From Leisingera sp. NJS204 (GTDB lineage Bacteria; Pseudomonadota; Alphaproteobacteria; Rhodobacterales; Rhodobacteraceae), in the NCBI RefSeq assembly GCF_004123675.1, contig NZ_CP035417.1, positions 2,843,501 to 2,907,500 on the forward strand: a DNA stretch of 64,000 bases. The letters are read 5' to 3'. The position numbers were made by a program, and so were the translations under genes. The notes beneath the pieces were generated by a model. That model had not been told where the DNA came from. It worked only from the letters and a program-made list of their open reading frames with translations, and ran no database searches. Shown here piece by piece: positions 8,268 to 17,500 of the stretch; within the stretch, counting starts at the first letter, position 1; every line of letters begins with the position of its first letter.

Positions 8268-9347
8268 ATGGCCACCCGCCGCGGCTTTCTGGCCGGTCTT
8301 CTGGCCACAGGCCTTGCCCCGCAGGCCAGTTGGGCCAACGCCGGCAGCCCCGCTTTTCTGTCTGCCGGCAAGGACGCCAGCGGCGCCTTCCTGCTTGCGG
8401 GTCTTACAGAAGACGGCGAAATCCTGTTCCGCCACCCATTGCCTGCCCGCGGCCACGCCGCCGCGGCGCATCCGGTCCGGCCCGAAGCCGTCGCCTTTGC
8501 CCGCCGCCCCGGCCGCTTTGCCGATGTGATCGACTGCCGCACGGGCACCGCCCTCGCCCGGCTGGAGCCGCCTGCGGGGCACCATTTCTATGGCCACGGC
8601 ACATTCTCCGCCGATGGCGGCCGCCTGTTCACCACGGAAAACGATTTCTGGTATGCACGCGGTGTGATCGGCGTTTGGGACGCAACGGACGGCTACAAGC
8701 GCATTGCCGCCTTCGCCTCCGGCGGCATTGGCCCGCACGATATGCTGCTGCGCCGGGACGCGCCGGGACTGGTCATCGCCAATGGCGGCATTGAGACCCA
8801 CCCCGATAGCGGCCGCGCCAAGCTGAACCTCCCGGACATGCGCCCGAACCTCGCTTACTTGGGCTTTGACGGCACCCTGCAGGAGCAGATGGAACTGCCG
8901 CAAGAGCTGCACCTGAATTCCATCCGTCACCTCGCCATGCGTGCCGACGGCACCGTTGGTTTTGCCATGCAATGGCAGGGGGATCCGGGCGAGGCCCTGC
9001 CTATCGTGGGCCTGCACCAGCCCGGCAGCCCGCCCCGCCTGATGGCCGATGGCGACCCGCGGGTGCTGAACCTCAATGGCTATGGCGGTTCCATCGCCTT
9101 CTCAGCGGACGGAGCGCAGATCGGTGTCACCTCTCCGCGCGGCGGGGTGCTGCAGGTCATGGATACCGGAACCGGGGATCTGCTGCAGGAACACCGCATG
9201 ACGGATGTCTGCGGCCTTGCAATGTCCAATGCAGGCTTTACCGCAAGCACCGGCAGCGGGCAGTTTTTCGGGGTTTCAGCATCCGGCAAACACCAGCTGC
9301 ACCGGTCGGATCTGGCCTGGGACAACCACCTGATCCCGCTCACCTGA
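8268..9347 (+). CDS. DUF1513 beta-propeller-like protein, Tat-exported
   Basis: 359 residues. The N-terminus MATRRGFLAGLLATG has the twin-arginine pattern, so the protein is probably folded, perhaps with cofactor, before export. Internal repeats such as GHHFYGHGTFSADGGRLF and NGYGGSIAFSADGAQIGV resemble blades of a seven-bladed propeller. DUF1513 genes regularly end the imelysin/DUF1111/imelysin iron cluster, as here, but no reaction is established. The ATG at 8268 lies two bases after the upstream stop; earlier in-frame codons would run into that gene. Confidence 0.87.
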   Translation: MATRRGFLAGLLATGLAPQASWANAGSPAFLSAGKDASGAFLLAGLTEDGEILFRHPLPARGHAAAAHPVRPEAVAFARRPGRFADVIDCRTGTALARLEPPAGHHFYGHGTFSADGGRLFTTENDFWYARGVIGVWDATDGYKRIAAFASGGIGPHDMLLRRDAPGLVIANGGIETHPDSGRAKLNLPDMRPNLAYLGFDGTLQEQMELPQELHLNSIRHLAMRADGTVGFAMQWQGDPGEALPIVGLHQPGSPPRLMADGDPRVLNLNGYGGSIAFSADGAQIGVTSPRGGVLQVMDTGTGDLLQEHRMTDVCGLAMSNAGFTASTGSGQFFGVSASGKHQLHRSDLAWDNHLIPLT

Positions 9348-9394
9348 GAAGACCCTGGCTGACAGCAGCCCCGGCGTGCCCGCAACCGCGCGCC

Positions 9395-9431
9395 GTTTCG
9401 TTTTGCGTATCATCGAATTCAGAACGAAAAC
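9395..9431. promoter_or_regulatory. possible GlpR operator
   Basis: An imperfect inverted repeat, GTTTCGTTTT at 9395-9404 and AACGAAAAC at 9423-9431, shares the 7-bp arms TTTCGTT/AACGAAA. DeoR/GlpR-type repressors use TTCG/CGAA-rich operators, and the site lies upstream of glpR-glpD, suggesting autoregulation and glycerol-3-phosphate induction. Confidence 0.5.
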
Positions 9432-9486
9432 ACAACGTGACATTTCACCCGTACTTCGCTATGGAATCGCGGTGAAAGGAAAGCAA

Positions 9487-10272
9487 ATGGATGCCACGGC
9501 CCGTCAGAACGAAATCATCACCTTGCTGAACCGGCAGGACCGGGTCGAGGTTGACGACCTGTCCCAGCGCTTTGGCGTCTCTTTACAGACGGTCCGCGCA
9601 GACCTGCGCGACCTGTCTGCGCGCGGCGCCTTGTCCCGCGTGCATGGCGGTGCCGTCCGGATAAGCTCTGCCGCCAGCCAGGGATACGAGGACCGGCGCA
9701 AGCTGAACGCGGGCAACAAGCTGGCGATGGCCGCACTGGCGGCTGAGCTGATCCCCGACAATTGCTCCCTCACCCTTAACATCGGCACTTCGACCGAACA
9801 GGTAGCGCGGGCGCTTTCCGGCCACAGCGGCCTGACGGTGATTTCCAATAATATCAACATTATAAACTTGATGATGGGCGGCCAGGCCAAGGAATTGATC
9901 CTGGCCGGCGGCACAGTGCGGCAAAACGACGGCGCTATTGTGGGCGAGGATGCGGTTGAATTCCTGTCCCGCTACAAGGTCGATTTCGCCGTCATCGGCG
10001 CCTCGGCACTGGATCCCGACGGCGCCGTGATGGACCATGACGCCCGAGAGGTTTCGGTCGCCCGCGCCATCCTCAAGAACGCCCGGCAAAAGGTGCTGGT
10101 CTGCGACGGCAGCAAGTTCGCCCGCTCCGCCCCGGTGCGTATTTGCGATGTCTCCGATCTGGATATCGTCATAACCGACCGCCCGGTTCCCGCAGAATTT
10201 GCCGAGGCCGCGCAGGCCGCCGGCACCCGGATCCTGACCGCAGGACAAAACGAAAGCAACGAAAATGACTGA
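9487..10272 (+). CDS. glpR: DeoR-family repressor GlpR
   Basis: 261 residues. The N-terminal DeoR helix-turn-helix (QNEIITLLNRQDRVEVDDL, then VSLQTVRADLRDLSARG) is followed by a sugar-phosphate-sensing domain with INIGTST-like LTLNIGTSTEQ and the typical ILAGGTVR and DAREVSVARAI segments. It is probably the glycerol-3-phosphate repressor because it overlaps glpD by eight bases. The ATG at 9487 has AAAGGAAA in front of it and gives the standard start. A TTCG/CGAA inverted repeat upstream may be its own operator. Confidence 0.9.
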   Translation: MDATARQNEIITLLNRQDRVEVDDLSQRFGVSLQTVRADLRDLSARGALSRVHGGAVRISSAASQGYEDRRKLNAGNKLAMAALAAELIPDNCSLTLNIGTSTEQVARALSGHSGLTVISNNINIINLMMGGQAKELILAGGTVRQNDGAIVGEDAVEFLSRYKVDFAVIGASALDPDGAVMDHDAREVSVARAILKNARQKVLVCDGSKFARSAPVRICDVSDLDIVITDRPVPAEFAEAAQAAGTRILTAGQNESNEND

Positions 10273-11842
10273 CACGCCTGTTACGGACCTTTTCATCATC
10301 GGCGGCGGCATCAACGGCTGCGGCATCGCCCGCGACGCCGCCGGCCGCGGCCTGTCGGTTACATTGGCCGAAATGAACGATCTGGCCTCCGCCACCTCCT
10401 CGGCCTCGACCAAACTGTTCCACGGCGGTTTGCGCTATCTGGAATACTTTGAATTCCGCCTGGTGCGTGAGGCGCTGATCGAGCGCGAAGTACTGCTGAA
10501 GGCGATGCCGCATATCTCCTGGCCGATGCGCTTTGTGCTGCCGTTCCACAAGGACATGCGGTTTGACAGCGAAACCCCGACATCCAAGCTGCTGACGACC
10601 TTCATGCCCTGGATGAAGGGTCGCCGCCCCGCATGGCTGATCCGGCTGGGGCTGTTTCTGTATGACTCCTTGGGCAAACGCGGCATCCTGCCTGGCACCG
10701 CGAAACTGGACCTGTCGCACGACCCCGCAGGCAGGCCGCTGAAGGACAAGTTTCAGACCGCGTTCGAATACTCCGACTGCTGGATCGAAGACGCCCGCCT
10801 GGTGGTACTGAACGCCCGCGATGCGCAGGCCCGCGGTGCCGAAATCCTGACCCGGACCGAGGTAGTTTCAGCCGAACGCCTTGCAGACCATTGGGTGATC
10901 CGCACCAAGGATCACGCCACCGGCGCCGAACAGCAGCACCGCGCAAAAATGCTGGTCAACGCCGGCGGGCCGTGGGTGGCCGACGTGCTGCACCAGAAGC
11001 TGGGCCAGAACAGCCGCGAAAACGTCCGCCTGGTGCGCGGCAGCCATATCGTGGTGCCGAAATTGTTCGACCATGGCCGCTGCTACTTCTTCCAGGGCAC
11101 CGACGGGCGGATCATCTTTGCGATTCCATACGAGACGGATTTCACCCTGATCGGCACAACGGACGCCGACCATCCCGATCCGGAAACCAAACCGCACTGC
11201 ACCGAGGCCGAGCAGGACTATCTGGTTGATTTCGCATCGCAATACTTCGAACAGCCGCTCAGCTGCGAAGACATCGTCTGGACCTATTCCGGCGTGCGCC
11301 CGCTCTATGACGACGGCGCCAGCTCGGCCACTGCGGCCACCCGCGAATATGTGCTGACGCTGGACCGCGCGCAGGCGCCGCTGCTGAATGTCTTTGGCGG
11401 CAAGATCACCACCTACCGCAAGCTGGCCGAGGCCGCGCTGGCGAAAATCGGCGAGGTGTTCCCGCAAGTGCCGTCTGACTGGACCGCAGGCGTGGCCCTG
11501 CCCGGCGGTGATTTTGCAGTGGCGGATGTTGAGACGCTGAAAACGAAACTGGCGGCAGACTATCCGTTCCTGACGCCCTATTGGACCGCCCGGATGATCC
11601 GTGCTTACGGCACCGAAGCCTGGGACGTGCTGGGGGACGCCAAATCCGCCGGTGATCTGGGGCGGGATTTTGGCGCTACCATCACCGCGCAGGAACTCGA
11701 CTGGGCGATAGCCCGCGAATGGGTGCGGTCAGGCGACGACTACCTGTGGCGGCGCACCAAGCTGGGCCTGCGGCTGGACGAGGCGCAGCGCGCGGCAGTG
11801 GATGCCTATATCAGCAAGAAAGCCGCCAGGCTGGCGGCTTAG
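10265..11842 (+). CDS. glpD: glycerol-3-phosphate dehydrogenase (FAD, aerobic)
   Basis: 525 residues. Oxidises sn-glycerol-3-phosphate to dihydroxyacetone phosphate and feeds electrons to quinone at the inner membrane. The FAD-binding fingerprint is at the N-terminus (FIIGGGINGCGIARDAAGRG). Further signatures are SSASTKLFHGGLRYLE, the GTTDADHPDPE substrate region and FGGKITTYRKLAE. Length is normal. It overlaps glpR. No glycerol kinase or G3P ABC transporter gene is adjacent here, so this is a reduced glp locus. It ends convergently with cobO, with an extragenic double hairpin between them. Confidence 0.96.
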   Translation: MTDTPVTDLFIIGGGINGCGIARDAAGRGLSVTLAEMNDLASATSSASTKLFHGGLRYLEYFEFRLVREALIEREVLLKAMPHISWPMRFVLPFHKDMRFDSETPTSKLLTTFMPWMKGRRPAWLIRLGLFLYDSLGKRGILPGTAKLDLSHDPAGRPLKDKFQTAFEYSDCWIEDARLVVLNARDAQARGAEILTRTEVVSAERLADHWVIRTKDHATGAEQQHRAKMLVNAGGPWVADVLHQKLGQNSRENVRLVRGSHIVVPKLFDHGRCYFFQGTDGRIIFAIPYETDFTLIGTTDADHPDPETKPHCTEAEQDYLVDFASQYFEQPLSCEDIVWTYSGVRPLYDDGASSATAATREYVLTLDRAQAPLLNVFGGKITTYRKLAEAALAKIGEVFPQVPSDWTAGVALPGGDFAVADVETLKTKLAADYPFLTPYWTARMIRAYGTEAWDVLGDAKSAGDLGRDFGATITAQELDWAIAREWVRSGDDYLWRRTKLGLRLDEAQRAAVDAYISKKAARLAA

Positions 11843-11855
11843 AGCTAAGGGACGG

Positions 11856-11928
11856 GCCAACCCGAGGGGAGGCGCAATCGCGCCGCCCCGTGGGGGCGGG
11901 TTGGCGCGGCCCGGCCTATCGGCCGGGC
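11856..11928 (-). repeat. extragenic double-hairpin repeat, copy 1 (inverted orientation)
   Basis: On the minus strand, 11928 to 11872 matches copies at 14416-14469 and 40438-40490: a GCCCGGCC/GGCCGGGC hairpin, then GCGCC, then a CCCCCACGGGG hairpin and GGCGC. An additional GCCAACCC (11856-11863) pairs with GGGTTGGC (11898-11905). It fills the gap between the convergent glpD and cobO and may serve as a two-way terminator. Confidence 0.7.
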
Positions 11929-11947
11929 GGGACATTCTGAAAGCGTC

Positions 11948-12583
11948 TTAAAACTCCACGCCCTTCTGCGCCTTCACACCGGCGCGGAACGGGTGTTTGA
12001 CCTGCCCCATCTCGGTCACCAGATCGGCAATCTCGATCAGCTCTTCCTTGGCGTTGCGCCCGGTCAGCACCACATGGGTCATCGGCGGCTTCTGCTCCAC
12101 CAGGAACTCCAGCACTTCTTCGAGGTCCAGATAGTCATAGCGCAGCGCGATGTTGATCTCGTCCAGCAGCACCATGGTGTTGCGCTCATCCAGGATCATC
12201 TCCTTGGCCTTTTCCCAGCCCTTCTGCGCGGCAGCGATGTCCCGCGCCTTGTCCTGGGTCTCCCAGGTAAAGCCTTCGCCCATTGCATAGAACTGGCACC
12301 GATCGCTGAAATTCTCCTCGATCAATGTCCGCTCGCCGGTCTGCCAGGCGCCCTTGATGAACTGCACCACGGCTGACGGCATCCCATGCGCGATGCAGCG
12401 CATGATCATCCCGAACCCGGAGGAGGATTTGCCCTTGCCTGGCCCGGTGTGGACGATAATCAGGCCCTTTTCGCCCTCCTTAGTCTTCATCATCCGGTCG
12501 CGCGCGGCCTTTTTCTTGGCCATCTTGGACGTATGACGGGCGGCTTCTTCTTCTGAGATGCCGGTTTCAGACTTTTCGCTCAT
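11948..12583 (-). CDS. cobO: cob(I)yrinic acid a,c-diamide adenosyltransferase
   Basis: 211 residues. Attaches the adenosyl group to the corrin cobalt using ATP. The P-loop HTGPGKGKSSSGFG is intact near residue 45, and VLLDEINIAL and HVVLTGRNA are diagnostic of the CobO/BtuR family. The start at 12583 (MSEKSETG) was chosen because GGAGAGCC precedes it at Shine-Dalgarno spacing; an upstream in-frame codon at 12640 would extend it into the divergent control region. The basic, charged first 40 residues are typical for the family. It is divergent from the riboswitch-led cob genes. Confidence 0.95.
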   Translation of the reverse strand: MSEKSETGISEEEAARHTSKMAKKKAARDRMMKTKEGEKGLIIVHTGPGKGKSSSGFGMIMRCIAHGMPSAVVQFIKGAWQTGERTLIEENFSDRCQFYAMGEGFTWETQDKARDIAAAQKGWEKAKEMILDERNTMVLLDEINIALRYDYLDLEEVLEFLVEQKPPMTHVVLTGRNAKEELIEIADLVTEMGQVKHPFRAGVKAQKGVEF

Positions 12584-12647
12584 TGGGGGCTCTCCAGCTG
12601 TTTGACCCATGTCTTGACAAAGAAGGGCACGATAGCGCAAGGGGGTT

Positions 12648-12830
12648 CAGCTGGTTCCTGTGAAAACAGGCGAAGAGGGAATGTGAAGGCTTTCGGGCCG
12701 AAGCACAGCCGCCCCCGCGACCGTGACCGGATGAGGCCGCCATGCCACTGGGTGATCCCCGGGAAGGCAGGATGGCCGGCAAGGCGCACGCCTTGGCATC
12801 CGCAAGCCGGGAGACCTGCCAGCGAAGGAG
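12648..12830 (+). promoter_or_regulatory. cobalamin riboswitch
   Basis: The span holds a GGTTCC...GCGAAGAGGGAA 5' part, the conserved GCCACTG segment near 12752 and the B12 box AGCCGGGAGACCTGCC at 12805-12820. These occur in the order and spacing of the cobalamin aptamer. Edges are approximate. An intrinsic terminator about 40 bases downstream forms the likely expression platform. The first gene controlled is DUF1636, followed by cobW and cobN. A TTGACA at 12614-12619 might be the -35 element. Confidence 0.93.
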
Positions 12831-12866
12831 AGATCAACGGGCAGACGGGGTGTTCTGCGACCGGGT

Positions 12867-12893
12867 AAGGGGCTCGCACGACTGGCCCCTTTT
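12867..12893 (+). terminator. riboswitch-associated terminator
   Basis: AAGGGGC (12867-12873) pairs with GCCCCTT (12885-12891), followed by more T. A smaller hairpin, GCAGA/TCTGC (12841-12858), stands just before it. Placed between the aptamer and the first gene, it would stop transcription when B12 is bound. Confidence 0.75.
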
Positions 12894-12933
12894 CGGCCAT
12901 CCCGCACGCCCTGCCGCGACAGGAGACGCGCCA

Positions 12934-13344
12934 ATGGCTGACGACATGGCAGGCCAATCTGCCAGCACCCCGGGACCGGTCACCCTGACCGTTTGCCTCA
13001 CCTGCCGCCGCGAGGGCGCCGACCCCGAGGCAGCACGCCCCGGCGCCATCCTGCATGCAGCCTTGGAAGAAGCCGGAATGCCCGAAGGCGTCCGTCTGCG
13101 TGGCGTCGAATGCCTGTCGTCGTGCAAGCGCGGCTGCGCTGTTGCGCTGATCGGCGGCGAAGAACGCTGGACTTATGTCTACGGCGACCTCGACCCGGAC
13201 CAGCATGTCCCCGAAATTCTGGAAGGTGCTGCGGCTTATGCCGGCACCGCTGATGGCGTCGTGCCGTGGCGCCAGCGCCCGCAGACCTTCCGCAAACAAT
13301 CCGTTGCCCGCATCCCGCCGGCCAAGTTCTTCTCCGAGGAGTAA
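12934..13344 (+). CDS. DUF1636 metal-binding protein
   Basis: 136 residues. DUF1636 proteins are small, Cys-containing and commonly sit in cobalamin clusters; their reaction is unknown. Visible cysteines are CLTCRREG near residue 20 and VECLSSCKRGC near residue 62, resembling thioredoxin-like [2Fe-2S] spacing. AGGAGA lies just upstream of the ATG at 12934; a longer in-frame extension would run back into the riboswitch and is rejected. It is the first gene behind the riboswitch and ends two bases before cobW, suggesting a role with cobalt delivery. Confidence 0.88.
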   Translation: MADDMAGQSASTPGPVTLTVCLTCRREGADPEAARPGAILHAALEEAGMPEGVRLRGVECLSSCKRGCAVALIGGEERWTYVYGDLDPDQHVPEILEGAAAYAGTADGVVPWRQRPQTFRKQSVARIPPAKFFSEE

Positions 13345-13346
13345 TC

Positions 13347-14387
13347 ATGAGCGATCTCAACAAGATCCCCGTCACCGTCATCACCGGCTTTCTGGGCGCA
13401 GGCAAGACCACGCTGATCCGCCATCTGATGCAGAACCCGCAGGGCAAGCGTCTGGCCGTGGTGGTGAACGAATTCGGCACTGCCGGCGTGGACGGCGACA
13501 TCCTGAAATCCTGCGCCGATGACAACTGCCCGGCGGAAAACATCATGGAGCTGGCCAACGGCTGCATCTGCTGCACCGTGGCCGATGACTTCATCCCCAC
13601 CATCGAACAGCTGATGGCCCTGCCCGAAAAACCCGACCATATCGTGATTGAGACCTCCGGCCTGGCCCTGCCGAAGCCGCTCTTGAAGGCGTTTGACTGG
13701 CCCGCGATCCGCTCCCGCATCACCGTCGACGGGGTGATTGCCCTGGCGGACGCCGAGGCGGTTGCCAAAGGCCAGTTCGCCCCTGATCTGGACGCCGTTC
13801 AGGCCCAGCGCGAGGCGGATGACAGCATCGACCACGAAACGCCGCTGTCCGAAGTGTTCGAGGACCAGATCTCCTGCGCTGACATCGTGCTGTTGTCCAA
13901 GGCCGATCTGGCCGGCGACGCAGGCGTCGAGAAGGCCCGTGCCGTGATCGAGGCCGAGGCACCCCGCAAGCTACCGATCCTGCCGATGAGCGAAGGCGTC
14001 ATCGACCCGCGCATCATCCTGGGTCTGGGTGCTGCTGCCGAAGACGATCTGGACGCCCGCCCCAGCCACCACGACGGCCACCACGACCACGAGCATGACG
14101 ATTTTGAAAGCATCGTTGTCGAAATGGGCGAAGTCTCCGACCCCGAAGCGCTGCAGAATGCCATCGTGAAACTCGCCCGCGAGCGCAACATCCTGCGCGT
14201 CAAAGGCTATGTCGCGGTGGAAGGAAAACCGATGCGGATGCTGGTTCAGGCCGTGGGCGAGCGCCTGCGCGCCCAATACGATCAGCCATGGGGCGCGCAG
14301 CCGCGCAAGACCGCCCTTGTGGTCATCGCCGAGCATGACGATATCGACGAACAGGCCATCCGCGCCGAGCTGGGGGCCTCAAGCTGA
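13347..14387 (+). CDS. cobW: CobW, G3E-family GTPase metallochaperone
   Basis: 346 residues. CobW-type GTPases are thought to deliver cobalt to the aerobic cobaltochelatase. The P-loop GFLGAGKTTLI is at residues 15-25, the metal-binding GCICC motif near 75, and the NKxD-like SKADL near 190. A His-rich tract (SHHDGHHDHEHDD) near 235 is a probable metal-loading loop, and the C-terminal CobW_C domain follows. Its neighbour downstream is the chelatase subunit cobN, which supports the role. Its start directly follows the DUF1636 stop. Confidence 0.95.
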   Translation: MSDLNKIPVTVITGFLGAGKTTLIRHLMQNPQGKRLAVVVNEFGTAGVDGDILKSCADDNCPAENIMELANGCICCTVADDFIPTIEQLMALPEKPDHIVIETSGLALPKPLLKAFDWPAIRSRITVDGVIALADAEAVAKGQFAPDLDAVQAQREADDSIDHETPLSEVFEDQISCADIVLLSKADLAGDAGVEKARAVIEAEAPRKLPILPMSEGVIDPRIILGLGAAAEDDLDARPSHHDGHHDHEHDDFESIVVEMGEVSDPEALQNAIVKLARERNILRVKGYVAVEGKPMRMLVQAVGERLRAQYDQPWGAQPRKTALVVIAEHDDIDEQAIRAELGASS

Positions 14388-14415
14388 TGCCCCAAGGCGA
14401 AACTTTAAAGGTTTC

Positions 14416-14469
14416 GCCCGGCGGCAACGCCGGGCAGCGCCCGACCTCCCCCACGGGAGGGCGCTTCGC
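14416..14469 (+). repeat. extragenic double-hairpin repeat, copy 2
   Basis: Hairpin 1 is GCCCGGC/GCCGGGC; then AGCGCCCG leads into hairpin 2, CCTCCC/GGGAGG, followed by GCGCTTCGC. It lies in the 137-base gap between cobW and cobN and matches the copies at 11872-11928 (inverted) and 40438-40490. Confidence 0.75.
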
Positions 14470-14524
14470 TTCCTCCCGAGGCCGGGCACTGCCCTCTGCT
14501 CTTCTTTCCGAAAGGGCCTGACCC

Positions 14525-17500
14525 ATGCATGTTGTCTTCCGCGAAAGCCACGGCCTTGACGAGACCGATACCCCGCAGGATCTCGGGCAGACGCCCGGCG
14601 ACCTTGTGGTGCTGTCCTTCTCCGACAGCGACCTCGGCGCTTTTGCGGCGGGATGGCACCGCGCGGACGGCGCGCTGCCCTCCTTGCGCGTCGCCAATCT
14701 GGTGGCGCTCAAGCACCCGCTCTCGGTTGACGTCTATGCAGAACAGACGCTGGAGGGCGCCAAGGGCATCCTGGTCCGCCTGATCGGCGGCGAAAGCTAT
14801 TGGTCCTACGGGCTTGCCACCCTGCAGGACCTCGCCCGCCGCAAGGGCATTGCCCTGGCGATCCTGCCTGCTGACGGGCGCGAGGATGCCCGGCTGGATG
14901 AGCTGTCCACCCTGCCGGTCTCCACCCTGCGCCGCCTTCAGGCGCTGTGCGACGCTGGCGGCGCCGTTGCTGCACAGGCCGCTCTGGCCCAGCTGTCCCT
15001 CGCTGCAGGGCTTTATGCCGGCCCGGTTCTGGGCCTCAAATCCATGCCGCAGCATGGCTTTTACGACCCAGCCAAAGGCGTGCTGGCCAACCTTCCGGCA
15101 CCTGACAAACCGCTGGTTCTGGTCAGCTTCTACCGTTCTTACCTCACCGCCGCCGACACCGCCCCGGTGGATGCGCTGATCGCAGATCTGCGCGCCCGCG
15201 GCTATGCTGCCTATGGTCTCGTTGCCGCCAGCCTCAAGGCCCCCGCCGCCGCAGACTGGCTGCGCGAGAGGCTCCCCGAACTGAACCCTGCCGCAATCGT
15301 CAACGCCACTGCGTTTTCGGCCCAAGGCACCGACGGCAGCGCCTCGCCGCTTTCAACCACCGGCTGCCCGGTGTTCCAGGTCGCCCTATCCACCGCCCGC
15401 AAGAAAGACTGGGCCGGGGCCGACCGGGGTCTGTCGCCTGCTGACCTCGCCATGCATGTCGTCCTGCCCGAAGTCGACGGCCGCATCTTCGCAGGCGTTA
15501 TCAGCTTCAAATCCCCAGGCCGGAAAGACCCGGACCTGCAGTATTCCCGCTTTGCCCACCGCGCCGATGCGGACCGCGTAACAGCCGCTGTTGACCGCGT
15601 CGACGGCTGGCTGCGGCTGGCAAAACTGCCGAATGCAGAGAAACGCCTCGCTCTGATCCTCTCCACTTACCCCGGCAGAGACCACAACCTCGCCCATGCC
15701 GTCGGCCTCGACGCGCTGGCCTCCTGCGACGAAATCCTGCGCGCGCTGTGGGATCAGGGCTATACCGTGGAGCCGCAGGAGAATACCGGCCTGCGGCTGA
15801 TGGATGAGACCCTCAGCGTCCCGCTGGCCGACTACAAAACCGCCCTCGCCACCTTGCCGCAAGACCTGCAAAACACTCTGGCAGAGGCCTGGGGCAGCCC
15901 GGACCAAGACGCGGATTGCCGCAACGGCGCCTTTCATTTCAAGGCTCTGCGCGCTGGCAAAGCCCTGATCGCGCTGCAACCCGAACGCGGCGAGGTAAAG
16001 ACCCGCGTCGACGATTACCACGACCTCGACCGCACCCCGCGCCACGCCTATGTGGCCTTTTATCTCTGGCTGCGCTCCCAGTCCGATGCGCTGATCCACA
16101 TCGGCGCCCATGGCACCCTGGAATGGCTGCCGGGCAAGGCGGTGGCGCTCTCCGGCGCCTGCTGGCCCGAGGTTCTGACCGGCCCGCTGCCTGTCGCCTA
16201 CCCGTTCATCGTCAACGACCCCGGCGAGGCAGCACAGGCCAAGCGCCGCATCGGCGCCGTCACCATCGGCCACCTGCCCCCGCCACTGGCACAAACCACC
16301 CTGCCTGAGGGCATGGCCCGGCTCGAAAGCCTGCTGGATGAATACTCCACCGCCGACGGCCTTGATCCGGCGCGCCGCGACCGGCTGATCGATGATATCC
16401 GCGCCGAGGCGCAAGGCACCGGCGTCGAGGCTGACCTTGGCCTCACCCCCGGCACCTCCCCCGCCGAGGCGATCACCCGCATCGACGCCTTTGTTTGCGA
16501 CATCAAGGAAAGCCAGTACGGCGAGGGCCTGCATATCTTCGGCACCGGCCAATGCGGCGCCGAAGAACGCGCAGGGCTGATCACCGCCCTTGATGGCCGG
16601 ATCGTAACGCCCGGCCCCTCCGGCTCGCCCTTCCGCGGCCGCTCGGACGTGATCCCGACGGGGCGCAACCTCTTTACCACCGATCCGCGGGCGGTGCCGT
16701 CGCGGGCGGCGCATGCACAAGGGGTCAAACTGGCGGAAGAGCTGCTGCGCCGCCACCTTCAGGACCACGGCGACTGGCCCAAGGGGCTGGTGATCGACCT
16801 CTGGGGCTCCGCCACCATGCGCACCGCGGGCGAGGAGTTTGCCATGGCGCTGCATCTCGCAGGGCTGGCACCGAAGTGGGACGAAGGCTCCGAACGCGTC
16901 TCCGGCTTCGAGGTGCTGCCGCTGTCGATGCTGAACCGCCCCCGCATTGATGTGACCCTGCGGGTCTCCGGGTTGTTCCGCGACGTGTTCCCGGGGCTGG
17001 CGCAAATGTTCGAAAGTGCCGCCGCCGCCCTCGCCCAGCGCGAGGAAGCGCAAACAGACAACCCCTATCTCACCGAAATCCCGCGCGTCTTCGGTCCCAA
17101 ACCGGGCCAGTACGGCCTCTCGATGAACCCGCATCTGGACGACTACACCGACGAGGCCCGCGCTGCCGCAGGCGAAGCCTGGCTCAACGCCTCCTCCCAC
17201 GCCATCGACGCCAAGGGCGCCATAAGCGACGCCCGCGAGGCACTGGAGACCCGTCTGCAAGGCGCCGACAGCTTTGTGCATTTGCAGGATCTGCCGGAAA
17301 CCGACCTGCTGGTGGCCTCGGACTATGCCGCGCATGAGGCGGGCTTTGCTGCCGCAATGGCCCGCATCGGCCAGAAAACGCCCGCTCTCTACCACATGGA
17401 CGCGACCCGCCCGGACAAGCCGCAAGCGCGCAGCTTGGGCGAGGAGATTGCCCGCGTCACCCGCGCCCGTGCTGCCAACCCGGACTGGGCCACTTCGATG

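Noticed and set aside
12742-12933. N-terminal extension of the DUF1636 gene
   Set aside because: It would translate the cobalamin riboswitch and its terminator; the ATG at 12934 has a good Shine-Dalgarno and the right family length.
14388-14524. Promoter for cobN
   Set aside because: No -35/-10 pair of convincing quality; the gap is mostly the double-hairpin repeat.
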